34,930 bases of DNA. It comes from Candidatus Iainarchaeum sp. (GTDB taxonomy: Archaea; Iainarchaeota; Iainarchaeia; Iainarchaeales; JAAZKV01). The DNA lies in assembly GCA_028690725.1 (NCBI GenBank), contig JAQVAR010000002.1:1-34930 (forward strand), in the 5' to 3' direction. This document shows, one piece after another, positions 24,502 to 32,512 of this stretch (positions within the stretch are counted from its first letter, which is position 1; each line of letters begins with the position of its first letter). Under the pieces are notes generated by a model. The model did not search any database, was not told the DNA's origin, and saw nothing but the letters and a program-made list of their open reading frames with translations. The translations under genes and the position numbers were made by a program.

Positions 24502-25362
24502 ATGCAAAAACCAAGAAATTTGAAAGAAGCTTTAAAAAATAAATTATCAAAAAAAGATTTTGCTTTTGCTCCAAAAGCATTTGATTCTTTTGGAAGTATT
24601 GCTGTTATTGAAATTCCAAAGGAATTGGAAAAAAAGAAAAAGATTATTTGCGAAACCTTACTGGATTTGCAACCTCGTTTTGAAACTGTTTGTTCTATTG
24701 AAAGTAATCATGAAGGAGAATTTCGTATTCAAAAAATTAGAGTAATTGCTGGTAAAAAAAAGACTATTGCCAAGTATAAAGAAAGTGGTTGTTCTTTTTT
24801 AATCCCATTAGGAAAAGTTTTTTTTTCTCCAAGACTATCTAGTGAAAGATTAAGAATCGCAAAAGAAATAAAAAAAGGAGAAATAGTTGGTGCTTGGTTT
24901 TCTGGTGTTGGTCCTTATCCAATAATTTTTGCAAAAAATTCTTTAATGGAAAAAGCTATTGCTATTGAATTAAATCCTATTGCACACAAATTTGCTTTAA
25001 AAAATACTGAATTGAATAAAATAAATTGTGTTAAAGAAAAAAATTGTAAAAAAATTGATTTTATTAATGGTGATGTAAAAAAACAATTTAAAAAATTTCA
25101 AAAATATTTTGATAGGATTGTAATGCCTTTGCCACACACAGGTTATCAATTTTTAAAAGAAGCATTTTTTTGTATAAAAAAAAATGGATTAATTCATTTT
25201 TATGAAATTGTTGAAAAAGGAAATTTTGATTTACCTTTAAAACAAATAAATGAGGCAGCTAGTAAAGAAAATAGGAAAATTAAAATTGTTAGAGTAAAAA
25301 AAGTCAGACAATTTTCTCCTTCAAAAGAACAAATTGTTTTTGATATAAAAATAACAAAATAA
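24502..25362 (+). CDS. trm5: Trm5/Taw2-like tRNA guanine-37 methyltransferase
   Basis: This SAM-dependent methyltransferase is of the Trm5 group, which forms m1G37 or aminocarboxypropyl-wyosine precursors on tRNA. The 286-residue protein has AFDSFGSIAVIEIP (27-40), FSPRLSSERLRIA, a SAM-binding WFSGVGPYPIIFAK in place of the more usual F-x-G-x-G pattern, IELNPIA and MPLPHTGYQFL as the catalytic-loop element. The Trm5/Taw2 choice is not firm. The start is ATG; its TAA lies within the right copy of the inverted repeat. Confidence 0.87.
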   Translation: MQKPRNLKEALKNKLSKKDFAFAPKAFDSFGSIAVIEIPKELEKKKKIICETLLDLQPRFETVCSIESNHEGEFRIQKIRVIAGKKKTIAKYKESGCSFLIPLGKVFFSPRLSSERLRIAKEIKKGEIVGAWFSGVGPYPIIFAKNSLMEKAIAIELNPIAHKFALKNTELNKINCVKEKNCKKIDFINGDVKKQFKKFQKYFDRIVMPLPHTGYQFLKEAFFCIKKNGLIHFYEIVEKGNFDLPLKQINEAASKENRKIKIVRVKKVRQFSPSKEQIVFDIKITK

Positions 25363-25387
25363 TAAAAACACAATTTATAGGACACTT
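25356..25387 (+). repeat. 32-bp inverted repeat, right copy
   Basis: This copy is the exact reverse complement of 23580-23611. It starts 4 bases before the trm5-like TAA and ends GGACACTT. Outside it the flanks differ (ACTTTGG here, the complement of TGAGTTC on the left), so no target-site duplication is visible. Confidence 0.93.
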
Positions 25388-25435
25388 ACTTTGGCATATT
25401 AAAAACTTTTTGATAAATAAATATTTTGATTAAAG

Positions 25436-26194
25436 ATGTTTTATTTAATAGGAATAGGATTAAAACCAAAACAATTGACTTTAGAAGCACTAGAAATATT
25501 AAAAAATTGTGACCAAATATTTTTAGAAAAATATACTTCAGAATATTCTGAAGGATTGATAAAAGAATTAATTGAAATAATTGGGAAAAAATTTAAACTT
25601 CTCGGAAGAGAAGAAATTGAGACTAATTTTGATTCAGCATTATTAAGTGCTAAAAAAAACAATATTGCATTAATGATATTTGGAAATGCATTAACAGCAA
25701 CAACACACATACAATTATTAATAGACGCAAAAGAAAAAGGAATAAAATATAAAATAATTCCTGGGATAAGTATAACAAACACTATTAGTGAATCTTGTTT
25801 AGATGAATATAAATTCGGAAGAACAATAACAATATGTTATCATGAAAAAGATTATGAACCAGAAACTTTCTATAATCAAATATTAGAAAATGAAAAAAGT
25901 GGTTTACACACATTATGTTTATTAGATATTAAAAAAGATGAAAAACCAAAAAGATTAATGAATTGCAAAGAAGCTATAGAAGTAATAGAAAAAATTTCTT
26001 TAAAAAAAAATGAAACTATTCATTTAGATTACATTGCATTACTTGGGATGTCAAGTGAAAAACAAAAAATTGTTTTTGGGCGAGAAAAAATTTTTTCAGC
26101 AAAAGAAATTAATGAAATATTTCCCCAAACAATGATTATCCCAGGAAAAATTAATGAAAAAGAAAAAGAAGCTATTGAAAAATTGGTGAAATAA
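25436..26194 (+). CDS. dph5: Diphthine synthase
   Basis: This enzyme methylates the modified histidine of elongation factor 2 in diphthamide synthesis. The 252-residue SAM methyltransferase of the tetrapyrrole-methylase fold begins LIGIGLKP and contains FGNALTATTH (82-91; usually GDPLxATTH), KFGRTITI and SGLHTLCLLDIKKDEKPKRLM. Deviations such as GNAL for GDPL and PGISI where HNASI is common are mild. The start is ATG. Its stop overlaps the next ATG by one base, so it is coupled to the DUF357 gene. Confidence 0.93.
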   Translation: MFYLIGIGLKPKQLTLEALEILKNCDQIFLEKYTSEYSEGLIKELIEIIGKKFKLLGREEIETNFDSALLSAKKNNIALMIFGNALTATTHIQLLIDAKEKGIKYKIIPGISITNTISESCLDEYKFGRTITICYHEKDYEPETFYNQILENEKSGLHTLCLLDIKKDEKPKRLMNCKEAIEVIEKISLKKNETIHLDYIALLGMSSEKQKIVFGREKIFSAKEINEIFPQTMIIPGKINEKEKEAIEKLVK

Positions 26195-26475
26195 TGGAAG
26201 ATATAATAAAAAAAGTTGAAAAATACGAAGAAACAACAAGAAAAGGATTGGAAAAAATAAAAAAAAAAGAAAAATTATCTGAAAAAGAAGAAAAAATTGC
26301 CGAAGATTTTTTATCAATGGCAAAAAATTATTTTGAAGATGGAAAATTTTTCAAAAAAAAAGAAGATTATTATACTGCTTTAGCAAGTTTTTCATACGCA
26401 CATGCGTGGTTAGATGCAGGAGTAAGAGCACATTTGTTTGAAACAAATGATGACCAATTATTTACTTTACCATAA
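26194..26475 (+). CDS. DUF357 family protein
   Basis: This 93-residue helical protein matches archaeal DUF357 by its ending: MAKNYFEDGKFF, then TALASFSYAHAWLDAGVRA. The N-terminal half is charged and likely coiled. The function is unknown; the adjacency to dph5, with ATG overlapping the stop (TAATG), argues for co-translation and perhaps a translation-related role. Confidence 0.88.
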   Translation: MEDIIKKVEKYEETTRKGLEKIKKKEKLSEKEEKIAEDFLSMAKNYFEDGKFFKKKEDYYTALASFSYAHAWLDAGVRAHLFETNDDQLFTLP

Positions 26476-26513
26476 AATCAAATATTAAAAAATTCTTTAA
26501 AATTTCTATTAAA

Positions 26514-27056
26514 TTGGCTAATACAAAAAAAAACTATTACCACAAAAATTATAAAAGCCAAAAACATAATATTAGCATGTCAATATACGGCCCAAGAATA
26601 AGATTACCAAGAATAAGCATCCCAAAAATTTCTTTTGGAATACCAAATATTGGTTTGAAAACAATTTTTGCGCTATTATTAATAATACTTGTAATTGCAA
26701 CATTCTTATTTATATTTTCTAATCCAAAAAGTTTTAATCCACACATTAGCGTTTATTGGAAAAACAATCCATTAATTTTAGAAGATGATTTAACAAAAAA
26801 TGCTGAATTAAAACTAATAATAATAAATAATAAAGAAACTATACAAGACATTAATTTAGAAATTAATTCTGAATCAAAAGAAATAATTATTTTTTGCCCA
26901 GATAAAGAATTTCCAAACGTTGCACCAAACCATAAAAGAGAAACTATTTGTTTAATAAGAGTAAATCCCGGTGAAAAAGTTTTTTCTGGGACATATCAAA
27001 TAAATGTAAAAACTAACTTGGGAGAAACAACATCTACTTTAGAAATAATAAAATAA
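26514..27056 (+). CDS. Membrane-anchored protein with a beta-rich outer domain
   Basis: This 180-residue protein has a basic N-terminus (1-45) rich in Pro/Ile/Arg repeats (RLPRISIPKISFGIPNIG), one membrane helix (about 48-68) and an outer domain of about 110 residues with beta-strand patterns and two Cys. The topology resembles the larger surface protein at 12236. The start is TTG at 26514; a Met at codon 22 is an alternative. It lies in a same-strand run from dph5 to the YgjP-like gene. Confidence 0.72.
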   Translation: MANTKKNYYHKNYKSQKHNISMSIYGPRIRLPRISIPKISFGIPNIGLKTIFALLLIILVIATFLFIFSNPKSFNPHISVYWKNNPLILEDDLTKNAELKLIIINNKETIQDINLEINSESKEIIIFCPDKEFPNVAPNHKRETICLIRVNPGEKVFSGTYQINVKTNLGETTSTLEIIK

Positions 27057-27061
27057 ACCTT

Positions 27062-27550
27062 GTGATTCAAAAAAATAATATGAATAATTATAACAATTAT
27101 CTAACAAAAAAAGCTGCTGAATTAATAAGAGAAAATTTTTCTGAAAAAGGAATAACAAACTTATTAGTGATTAAAGTTGGAAAAAAATGTAAAAGAAAAT
27201 TAGGGCACATAAAAGCAATAAAAAATTGTGAATATGGTTCTCTAATAGAAATAAATCCAATGCTCTTTGATTTAGATGTTCCAGAATTTGTTTTAGATTA
27301 TGTTATAATGCACGAATTAACACATTATTTCCAAGGGTTCGGCAGTAATCATGAAAAAAAGTTTAAATACCCTCACAAGGGAAAAATAGTTGAAAAAGAA
27401 TTAACAAAAAAAGGTTGGAAAGAAATACAAGAAAAATCAGATAAATGGTTAAAAGAAAATTGGGCAAAAATATTAATAAAAAATAATTTAGATCCCACCA
27501 TAAAAAGAAAAAGAAGAAAAATATTTTTATACAAAAATTTTTTTAGATAA
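27062..27550 (+). CDS. YgjP/SprT-like metallopeptidase-fold protein
   Basis: This protein of about 162 residues has the zinc-metallopeptidase motif HELTH (84-88), followed by NHEKKF (His97 as likely third ligand), as in YgjP/DUF45 and SprT-like proteins. The C-terminus is very basic, compatible with nucleic-acid contact. The frame opens with GTG at 27062. ATG 27080 is an equally plausible start, with GTGAT upstream as its ribosome site. The substrate is unknown. Confidence 0.82.
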   Translation: MIQKNNMNNYNNYLTKKAAELIRENFSEKGITNLLVIKVGKKCKRKLGHIKAIKNCEYGSLIEINPMLFDLDVPEFVLDYVIMHELTHYFQGFGSNHEKKFKYPHKGKIVEKELTKKGWKEIQEKSDKWLKENWAKILIKNNLDPTIKRKRRKIFLYKNFFR

Positions 27551-27559
27551 AAAAATAAT

Positions 27560-28612
27560 TTATTTTTTAGAATATTTTTTTTCTAAATATTTTATTACAT
27601 TTTTCTTGAATTTATTAAAATGTTTTTTTGGAAATCTTGCAGCACTAGCAGGAAAATGCCCCCCTGCTGAAGAATCATCAAAACCATTTATTGAAAATTT
27701 TGCTAATTCATCACAATTAACATTAAAATCTTGTCTTCTAAAAGAACATTTAACAAAATTTTTTTCAAAACAATAAACTATAAAAGTTTTTTTATGATTT
27801 TTTGAAGAAAATAAGGTACTTAATTTTGAAGGAAGTCTCGGTTTCGTTTCAAAAAAAATTAAATCAACATAATCAAAAAATTCTCCTTTTTTTTCTAAAT
27901 TTTTAATTTCATGGTTTAATAAATTTTGAAAATTTTTGTTTAATTTTGCAAAATCAGATTTTAAAATTTTTTTAGGATTATTGATTTTACACAAAAAATC
28001 AAACAATTCTTTTATTTTTTTTTCATGCATTGAAACTATACAAGAACAAATTTCTGTTATTTCAAATAATTCTTTTTTTGAAAAATTATTACAAATATCA
28101 TTAATAAAATTATCCCATTGATTAAAAGAAAAATCCCCTATAACCCCTATTCCCGCAACCCATTTTTTTCCACCAAATAAATCAAAAACCATTTTACTTG
28201 CAGGGTATTTTGATGATTCTATGTTAGAAAAATCGTTTGGTTTAATAACTAAATAATTTTGAGAAATATTAACTAGCTCAGTTCCCTGATGATGATCAAT
28301 AACAACAAAATCTGTTATAACATTATTAATATCTTGAACTATATCAAAAACAAAATTCTCATTCAAATCAAAAAAAAGAGTTTTATCAGGTTTAAATAAA
28401 TTAAATGGTTTTACAAAAGATTCAGAATTTCTATTAGAATGATCATAAAAAAAAACCATAACTTCTTTTCCATTTGATTCAAAAAAGAGTTTTCCATTTA
28501 CAGCAGCGGTTAAACCATCTTCATCATTATCAGAAATAATTGCTACCTTTTTAATATTATCTAAATCAAGAAAATCAAATAATTTTTTTTTAACAAGCTT
28601 AATATTCTGCAT
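27560..28612 (-). CDS. DHH-family phosphoesterase (RecJ-like)
   Basis: This 350-residue phosphoesterase has metal-binding SDNDEDGLTAA (27-37), the DHH triad at 106-108 (VIDHHQG), GVIGDFSF and a C-terminal DHHA1-like domain with GGHFPASAARFP. Archaeal homologues act as single-strand exonucleases or nanoRNA/cyclic-dinucleotide phosphodiesterases, and some bind the replicative helicase. The start is ATG at 28612. The gene is alone on its strand, divergent from glyS. Confidence 0.9.
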   Translation of the reverse strand: MQNIKLVKKKLFDFLDLDNIKKVAIISDNDEDGLTAAVNGKLFFESNGKEVMVFFYDHSNRNSESFVKPFNLFKPDKTLFFDLNENFVFDIVQDINNVITDFVVIDHHQGTELVNISQNYLVIKPNDFSNIESSKYPASKMVFDLFGGKKWVAGIGVIGDFSFNQWDNFINDICNNFSKKELFEITEICSCIVSMHEKKIKELFDFLCKINNPKKILKSDFAKLNKNFQNLLNHEIKNLEKKGEFFDYVDLIFFETKPRLPSKLSTLFSSKNHKKTFIVYCFEKNFVKCSFRRQDFNVNCDELAKFSINGFDDSSAGGHFPASAARFPKKHFNKFKKNVIKYLEKKYSKK

Positions 28613-28695
28613 TAACTCACCAGTTAAAAATTAACGTTTAATAGCATTTTTATTACTTTCCCAAATTAAGATTATTGAACATAATAGTGATATTG

Positions 28696-30192
28696 ATGAA
28701 AGAAACACAAAAACAATTTCAAATAGAATTATCAAAATATTTGGCTGAAAAAGATTTTATTTATGGCCCAGAACCAGAATTATATTCACCAATTGCTGGT
28801 TTTTACACATATGGATTATTAGGAAAAGCAATGAAAAATAATTTAGAAAATGAAATACGAAAAACTTTTACAAAAAACAATTTTTTTGAAATAGAATTTC
28901 CAATAATTTCGCCAGAAATAATTTGGAAAGCATCAGGACATTTAGATGGTTTTAATGACCCAGTAATAATTTGTTCAAAATGCAATAATTCTTTTAGAGC
29001 AGACAAATTAATAGAAGAAAAAACAGGAATAATAGCAGATTCTTTTGAAGACAAAAAATTGTTAGAAACAATAAAAGAAAAAAATGTTACTTGCCCTTCG
29101 TGCAAAGGAAGATTTGAATTAAAAATAACACGACACAGTTTGATGATGAAAACAACAATTGGAAAAAATATTGTTGCTTACAACAGACCAGAAACTGCTA
29201 CAACAACCTATTTACCATTCAAACATTATACAAATTTTTTTAGAGGAAAATTACCTTTTACTGTTTTTCAAATAGGAAAAGCTTTTAGAAATGAGATTTC
29301 TCCAAGACAATTATTATTAAGACAAAGAGAATTCACGCAAGCAGAAGCACAAATTTTTTTAAGCAAAGAACAAAAACAAAATTTTGAATTGTTTTGTGAA
29401 ATTGAAAAAGAAGAATTATTATTGTGGACAGAAGAATTACAAAAGAAAGAAGAAAAACCATTAAAGATTTCTTTAAAAGAAGCAATTTCAAAAAAAGTTT
29501 TGAAAAACAAGGCTTACGCATGGTCAATTGGTATTACTTACAAAATGTTTTGTGATATTGGAATACCAAAAGAAAAGATTAGGTTAAGACAACATTGGCA
29601 AAATGAAAAAGCTTTTTATGCAGATGATGCTTGGGATTTGGAAATTGAATTAAACTCTTTTGGTTGGACAGAATGTTGTGGAATACATGATAGAACAACA
29701 TATGATTTAACACAACACCAAAAATTTTCAAACCAAGATTTGACAGTTAGAACAGAAAAAGGAGAAAAAATTATTCCAGATATTATAGAAATTGCTTTTG
29801 GAATTGATAGACCCTTTTTTGCTTTACTTGACATAGCATTTTTTAAAAGAGAAGATGCAAAAAGAACTGTTTTAAGTTTGCCATACCAAATAGCACCAAT
29901 ACAAATTGGTTTATTTCCATTATTAAAAAAAGATGGATTACCAGAAAAAGCAAAAGAAATAAGAAAAGAATTAAACGATTTTAGAATTTATTATGATGAT
30001 TCTGGAAGCATAGGAAAAAGATATTCTAGATTAGACGCTATAGGAGTCCCTTTTTGTATTACAATAGATCATCAAACCTTGAAAGATGACACAGTAACAA
30101 TAAGAGAAAGAGATTCTTTAAAACAAATAAGAGTAAACAAAAAAGAATTACCGCAAAAACTAGGACAATTTTTTGTAAATGGATTTAAGTGA
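28696..30192 (+). CDS. glyS: Glycyl-tRNA synthetase, archaeal/eukaryal type
   Basis: This class II alpha2 GlyRS has about 498 residues. It shows the N-terminal GPEPELYSPIAGFYTYG, two Cys pairs of a zinc module (CSKC, CPSC), motif 2 FRNEISPRQLLLRQREFTQAE, motif 3 IEIAFGIDRPFFALL and a C-terminal anticodon-binding domain (about 400-498, DDSGSIGKRYSRLDAIG). ATG 28696 with GTGAT upstream is preferred over the in-frame TTG at 28675. It overlaps nop5 by 14 nt, so glyS-nop5 form an operon. Confidence 0.96.
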   Translation: MKETQKQFQIELSKYLAEKDFIYGPEPELYSPIAGFYTYGLLGKAMKNNLENEIRKTFTKNNFFEIEFPIISPEIIWKASGHLDGFNDPVIICSKCNNSFRADKLIEEKTGIIADSFEDKKLLETIKEKNVTCPSCKGRFELKITRHSLMMKTTIGKNIVAYNRPETATTTYLPFKHYTNFFRGKLPFTVFQIGKAFRNEISPRQLLLRQREFTQAEAQIFLSKEQKQNFELFCEIEKEELLLWTEELQKKEEKPLKISLKEAISKKVLKNKAYAWSIGITYKMFCDIGIPKEKIRLRQHWQNEKAFYADDAWDLEIELNSFGWTECCGIHDRTTYDLTQHQKFSNQDLTVRTEKGEKIIPDIIEIAFGIDRPFFALLDIAFFKREDAKRTVLSLPYQIAPIQIGLFPLLKKDGLPEKAKEIRKELNDFRIYYDDSGSIGKRYSRLDAIGVPFCITIDHQTLKDDTVTIRERDSLKQIRVNKKELPQKLGQFFVNGFK

Positions 30193-30817
30193 GATTATGG
30201 ATAGAAATGATTTAAGAAAAAGATTATTAAAAAAAACAAGAGAACAAATAGCTGAGTCTCTTTCTGAAAAAGAGGTCCATATAATAAAAACAATAAAATT
30301 GATTGAAGATTTAGATGAAGTAAATAATTTGTTAATAGAAAATGTTCTTGATTGGGAAAAAAGAAATCCTTCTGGAAACGCTTTAAGAATATTAGCAAAA
30401 CTAAAATTACAATTAAATAATTTGGAAAATGAAAAAGAAGAAGCAAACCAATTTATTAAAGAAGAAATGACTAGTGAAATGCCAGAATTTTCAAAAATAG
30501 CAGGCGAAATTATTGCAGCAAAATTATTATCAGAAGCTGGTTCTAAAAGAAAATTGGCTTTTATTCCATCATCAACAATACAAGTTCTTGGAGCAGAAAA
30601 ATCATTATTTAATCATTTGAAAAAAAGGGGTAATTGTCCAAAACACGGTCACATATTTAATCACCCATTATTACAAAAACTACCAAAACAAAAAAGAGGA
30701 AAAGCAGCAAGAATAATATCAGGAAAACTAAGTATCGCTGCCAAATTAGATTATTTTGGAAAAAAATCTGAAAAAAACTTGTTAGAAGAAGTAGAGAACA
30801 AAATATCAAAATTATAA
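30179..30817 (+). CDS. nop5: Minimal Nop5 (C/D RNP core protein) lacking the N-terminal domain
   Basis: Nop5 joins L7Ae-bound guide RNA to fibrillarin in C/D-box methylation complexes. Here 212 residues contain the coiled-coil/NOSIC region (8-105, KRLLKKTREQIAESL) and a good Nop domain (about 108-195, FIPSSTIQVLGAEKSLFNHL, PKHGHIF, RGKAARIISGKLSIAAKLDYFG). Usual archaeal Nop5 is about 370-420 residues. The N-terminal fibrillarin-binding domain is absent and the coiled coil is short. No frame upstream in glyS supplies it. The ATG at 30179 overlaps glyS. The flpA partner follows. Confidence 0.9.
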   Translation: MDLSEIMDRNDLRKRLLKKTREQIAESLSEKEVHIIKTIKLIEDLDEVNNLLIENVLDWEKRNPSGNALRILAKLKLQLNNLENEKEEANQFIKEEMTSEMPEFSKIAGEIIAAKLLSEAGSKRKLAFIPSSTIQVLGAEKSLFNHLKKRGNCPKHGHIFNHPLLQKLPKQKRGKAARIISGKLSIAAKLDYFGKKSEKNLLEEVENKISKL

Positions 30818-30897
30818 AAAAGTATTTAAGGGTTTTAAAAAAATAATTTAAATTTTTAAAAAAGTATTGTTAAAATTTTTAATAAAGAGTGTTCTAT

Positions 30898-31554
30898 ATG
30901 AAAGAATTATTTGAAGGAGTTTATTCTGATGGAAAAAATATTTTTACAAAAAACCTTTTGCCAGGAAAAAAAGTTTATGGTGAAAAATTAATTCAAAAAA
31001 ATGGTATTGAATATAGAACGTGGAATCCATTCAAATCAAAATATTGTGCAGGAATAAAAAACGATTTGAAAAAAAACATTTTTTTTAAAAAATCTATTGT
31101 GTTATACTTGGGTTCTGCAGAAGGAACAAGCGTTTCACACGTTTCAGATATAATTGGAGAAAAAGGAATAATTTTTTGTGTTGATTTAAGCAATATTGCA
31201 ATGCAAAAACTAGCCAAATTGGCAGAAGAAAGAAAAAATTTGTTTCCCATTCTTAGCGATGCTAACAAAATAGAAAATTATTTAGAATTTATTGAAAAAA
31301 ATAGTATTGATATTTTGTTTCAAGATATTTCCCAAAGAAATCAAATAGAAATATTTTTAAAAAACTCAATTTTTTTGAAAAAAAATTGTTTTGGAGCATT
31401 ATCATTAAAAACAAAGAGTATTTCACAAGAAAATGCAAAAAAAACTCTTGAAATAGAGAAAAAAAAATTAGAAGAAAAATTTGAAATAATACAAATAATA
31501 AATTTAGAACCTTTTGAAAAAGAACATTACTTAATAATAGTAAAAAAGAAATAA
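30898..31554 (+). CDS. flpA: Fibrillarin-like 2'-O-methyltransferase
   Basis: This is the catalytic subunit of archaeal C/D RNPs, adding 2'-O-methyl groups to rRNA and tRNA. The protein of about 218 residues has YRTWNPFKSKYCAGI, the SAM motif VLYLGSAEGTSVSHVSD, VDLSNIAMQKL, NLFPILSDANK and FQDISQRNQIEI; the normal GAASGTT loop is GSAEGTS. ATG 30898 gives the canonical MKELFEGVY start; an in-frame GTG at 30889 is less likely. It follows nop5 by 80 nt. Confidence 0.95.
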   Translation: MKELFEGVYSDGKNIFTKNLLPGKKVYGEKLIQKNGIEYRTWNPFKSKYCAGIKNDLKKNIFFKKSIVLYLGSAEGTSVSHVSDIIGEKGIIFCVDLSNIAMQKLAKLAEERKNLFPILSDANKIENYLEFIEKNSIDILFQDISQRNQIEIFLKNSIFLKKNCFGALSLKTKSISQENAKKTLEIEKKKLEEKFEIIQIINLEPFEKEHYLIIVKKK

Positions 31555-31609
31555 AAAATTGACCGTGGTATAGAACTTACAAAAAAATTATAAACCTTGT
31601 TATATACTA

Positions 31610-31629
31610 ATTATATGGTGATTATATGG
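31610..31629 (+). repeat. Tandem repeat over the antitoxin start
   Basis: ATTATATGG occurs twice, two bases apart (31610-31618, 31621-31629), covering the antitoxin ATG and its GGTGAT ribosome site. It could be an operator for the ribbon-helix-helix antitoxin. The first copy also creates a 5-codon frame (ATG 31615 to TAG 31632) overlapping the real start. Confidence 0.35.
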
Positions 31630-31853
31630 TAGAAGTGACAACTATTCAACTAACTAAACCAGTAGTTGAAAAATTAAAAAAAGTCAAAAAATATCCAAGA
31701 CAAAGTTATTCAGAAGTTATTTCAGAGCTTATTGACGTTATTAATAACACAAAAAGAGAAAATCAATATGATGAATTTTTACACAATGTTCAAAAAAGAA
31801 AGATGAAAGAATTATGGGATAACAAAGAAGATGAAGATTGGGAAAGCGCATAG
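31626..31853 (+). CDS. Ribbon-helix-helix antitoxin
   Basis: This 75-residue protein has an N-terminal ribbon-helix-helix pattern (TTIQLTKPVVEKLKKV, then SYSEVISELIDVI) as in VapB/CopG-type antitoxins, and an acidic, Trp-containing tail suited to hold a toxin. The ATG at 31626 has GGTGAT just before it. A TATA-like AATTATAAA lies about 40 nt upstream. It ends 8 nt before the toxin start, and the GGTGA of the toxin begins right after its TAG. Autorepression is expected for this class. Confidence 0.87.
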   Translation: MVEVTTIQLTKPVVEKLKKVKKYPRQSYSEVISELIDVINNTKRENQYDEFLHNVQKRKMKELWDNKEDEDWESA

Positions 31854-31861
31854 GTGAAAAA

Positions 31862-32185
31862 ATGATTTATTCTAGTGGAGAAGTTATTCTAGCAAATATT
31901 CAATTTTCTGATTTAATTGGAATAAAAAAAAGACCAGCAGTAGTATTATTTGAAGAATTAGGAAATATTGTTGTGGCAGGAATAACCAGTAATACTAAAA
32001 TGAAAGGTATTCCATTAACAAAAAAAGACGGGGCAATAAAAGAATCTGTAATAAAAACAAATTACATTTTTACAATAGCAAATAATTTAGTTGAAAAAAA
32101 ATTATTTTCCCTAACAAAACAAAAAAAAATAATTTTGTACAAAGAATTAGAAACAAAAATATCTAAGCTAAAAAGCCCACAATAA
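31862..32185 (+). CDS. MazF/PemK-type toxin
   Basis: This protein of about 107 residues has the MazF fold signature GEVILANIQFSD, then GIKKRPAVVLF, and the later TNYIFTIA region. MazF toxins cut mRNA or tRNA at short sites. ATG 31862, preceded by GGTGAAAAA, is the likely start; the frame also opens 24 nt earlier inside the antitoxin. The two genes form a typical pair directly upstream of tRNA-Arg, a favoured place for mobile cargo. Cleavage specificity is unknown. Confidence 0.88.
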   Translation: MIYSSGEVILANIQFSDLIGIKKRPAVVLFEELGNIVVAGITSNTKMKGIPLTKKDGAIKESVIKTNYIFTIANNLVEKKLFSLTKQKKIILYKELETKISKLKSPQ

Positions 32186-32266
32186 TTTCAAATTCAATAA
32201 ATCCAAACGACTTAAAAATATTCCCAAAAATTATTGTTAATACAAGCAATTAATATTGCGTTTAAA

Positions 32267-32338
32267 GGATCTGTAGTATAGTGGATAGTACAAAGGATTC
32301 CTAATCCTTTGACGGGAGTTCGATTCTCCCCAGATCCG
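32267..32338 (+). tRNA. tRNA-Arg(CCU)
   Basis: The acceptor GGATCTG/CAGATCC is perfect with discriminator G at 32338. The anticodon stem AAGGA/TCCTT encloses the loop TTCCTAA, so the anticodon is CCU and the codon AGG. The T arm GGGAG/CTCCC holds TTCGATT. It is 72 nt, has no intron and no encoded CCA. Confidence 0.95.
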
Positions 32339-32341
32339 TTA

Positions 32342-32369
32342 AATTAACATGTTAATTACTCTTTTTTTT
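32342..32369 (+). terminator. Palindrome plus oligo-T after tRNA-Arg
   Basis: AATTAACATGTTAATT (32342-32357) is a perfect 16-nt palindrome three bases after the tRNA. It is followed by ACTC and eight T residues. The T run is the likely terminator. The remaining 140 nt to the next gene is AT-rich with no gene seen. Confidence 0.5.
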
Positions 32370-32512
32370 CGTTTTAATTTATCAAAATAATAAAACCCAA
32401 TTTTTTTCAAAAATAACAAAACAAAATTTAATAAAAAAGTGTCGTAAAAATAACTAATTAAAAATGACAATTGACGAAAGCCTTTTTAAGGTTTTTTGAT
32501 TAAATAATTGTT

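Noticed and set aside
23580..25387. Insertion sequence with terminal inverted repeats
   Set aside because: The enclosed genes are DUF63 and a tRNA methyltransferase; no transposase and no target-site duplication are seen.
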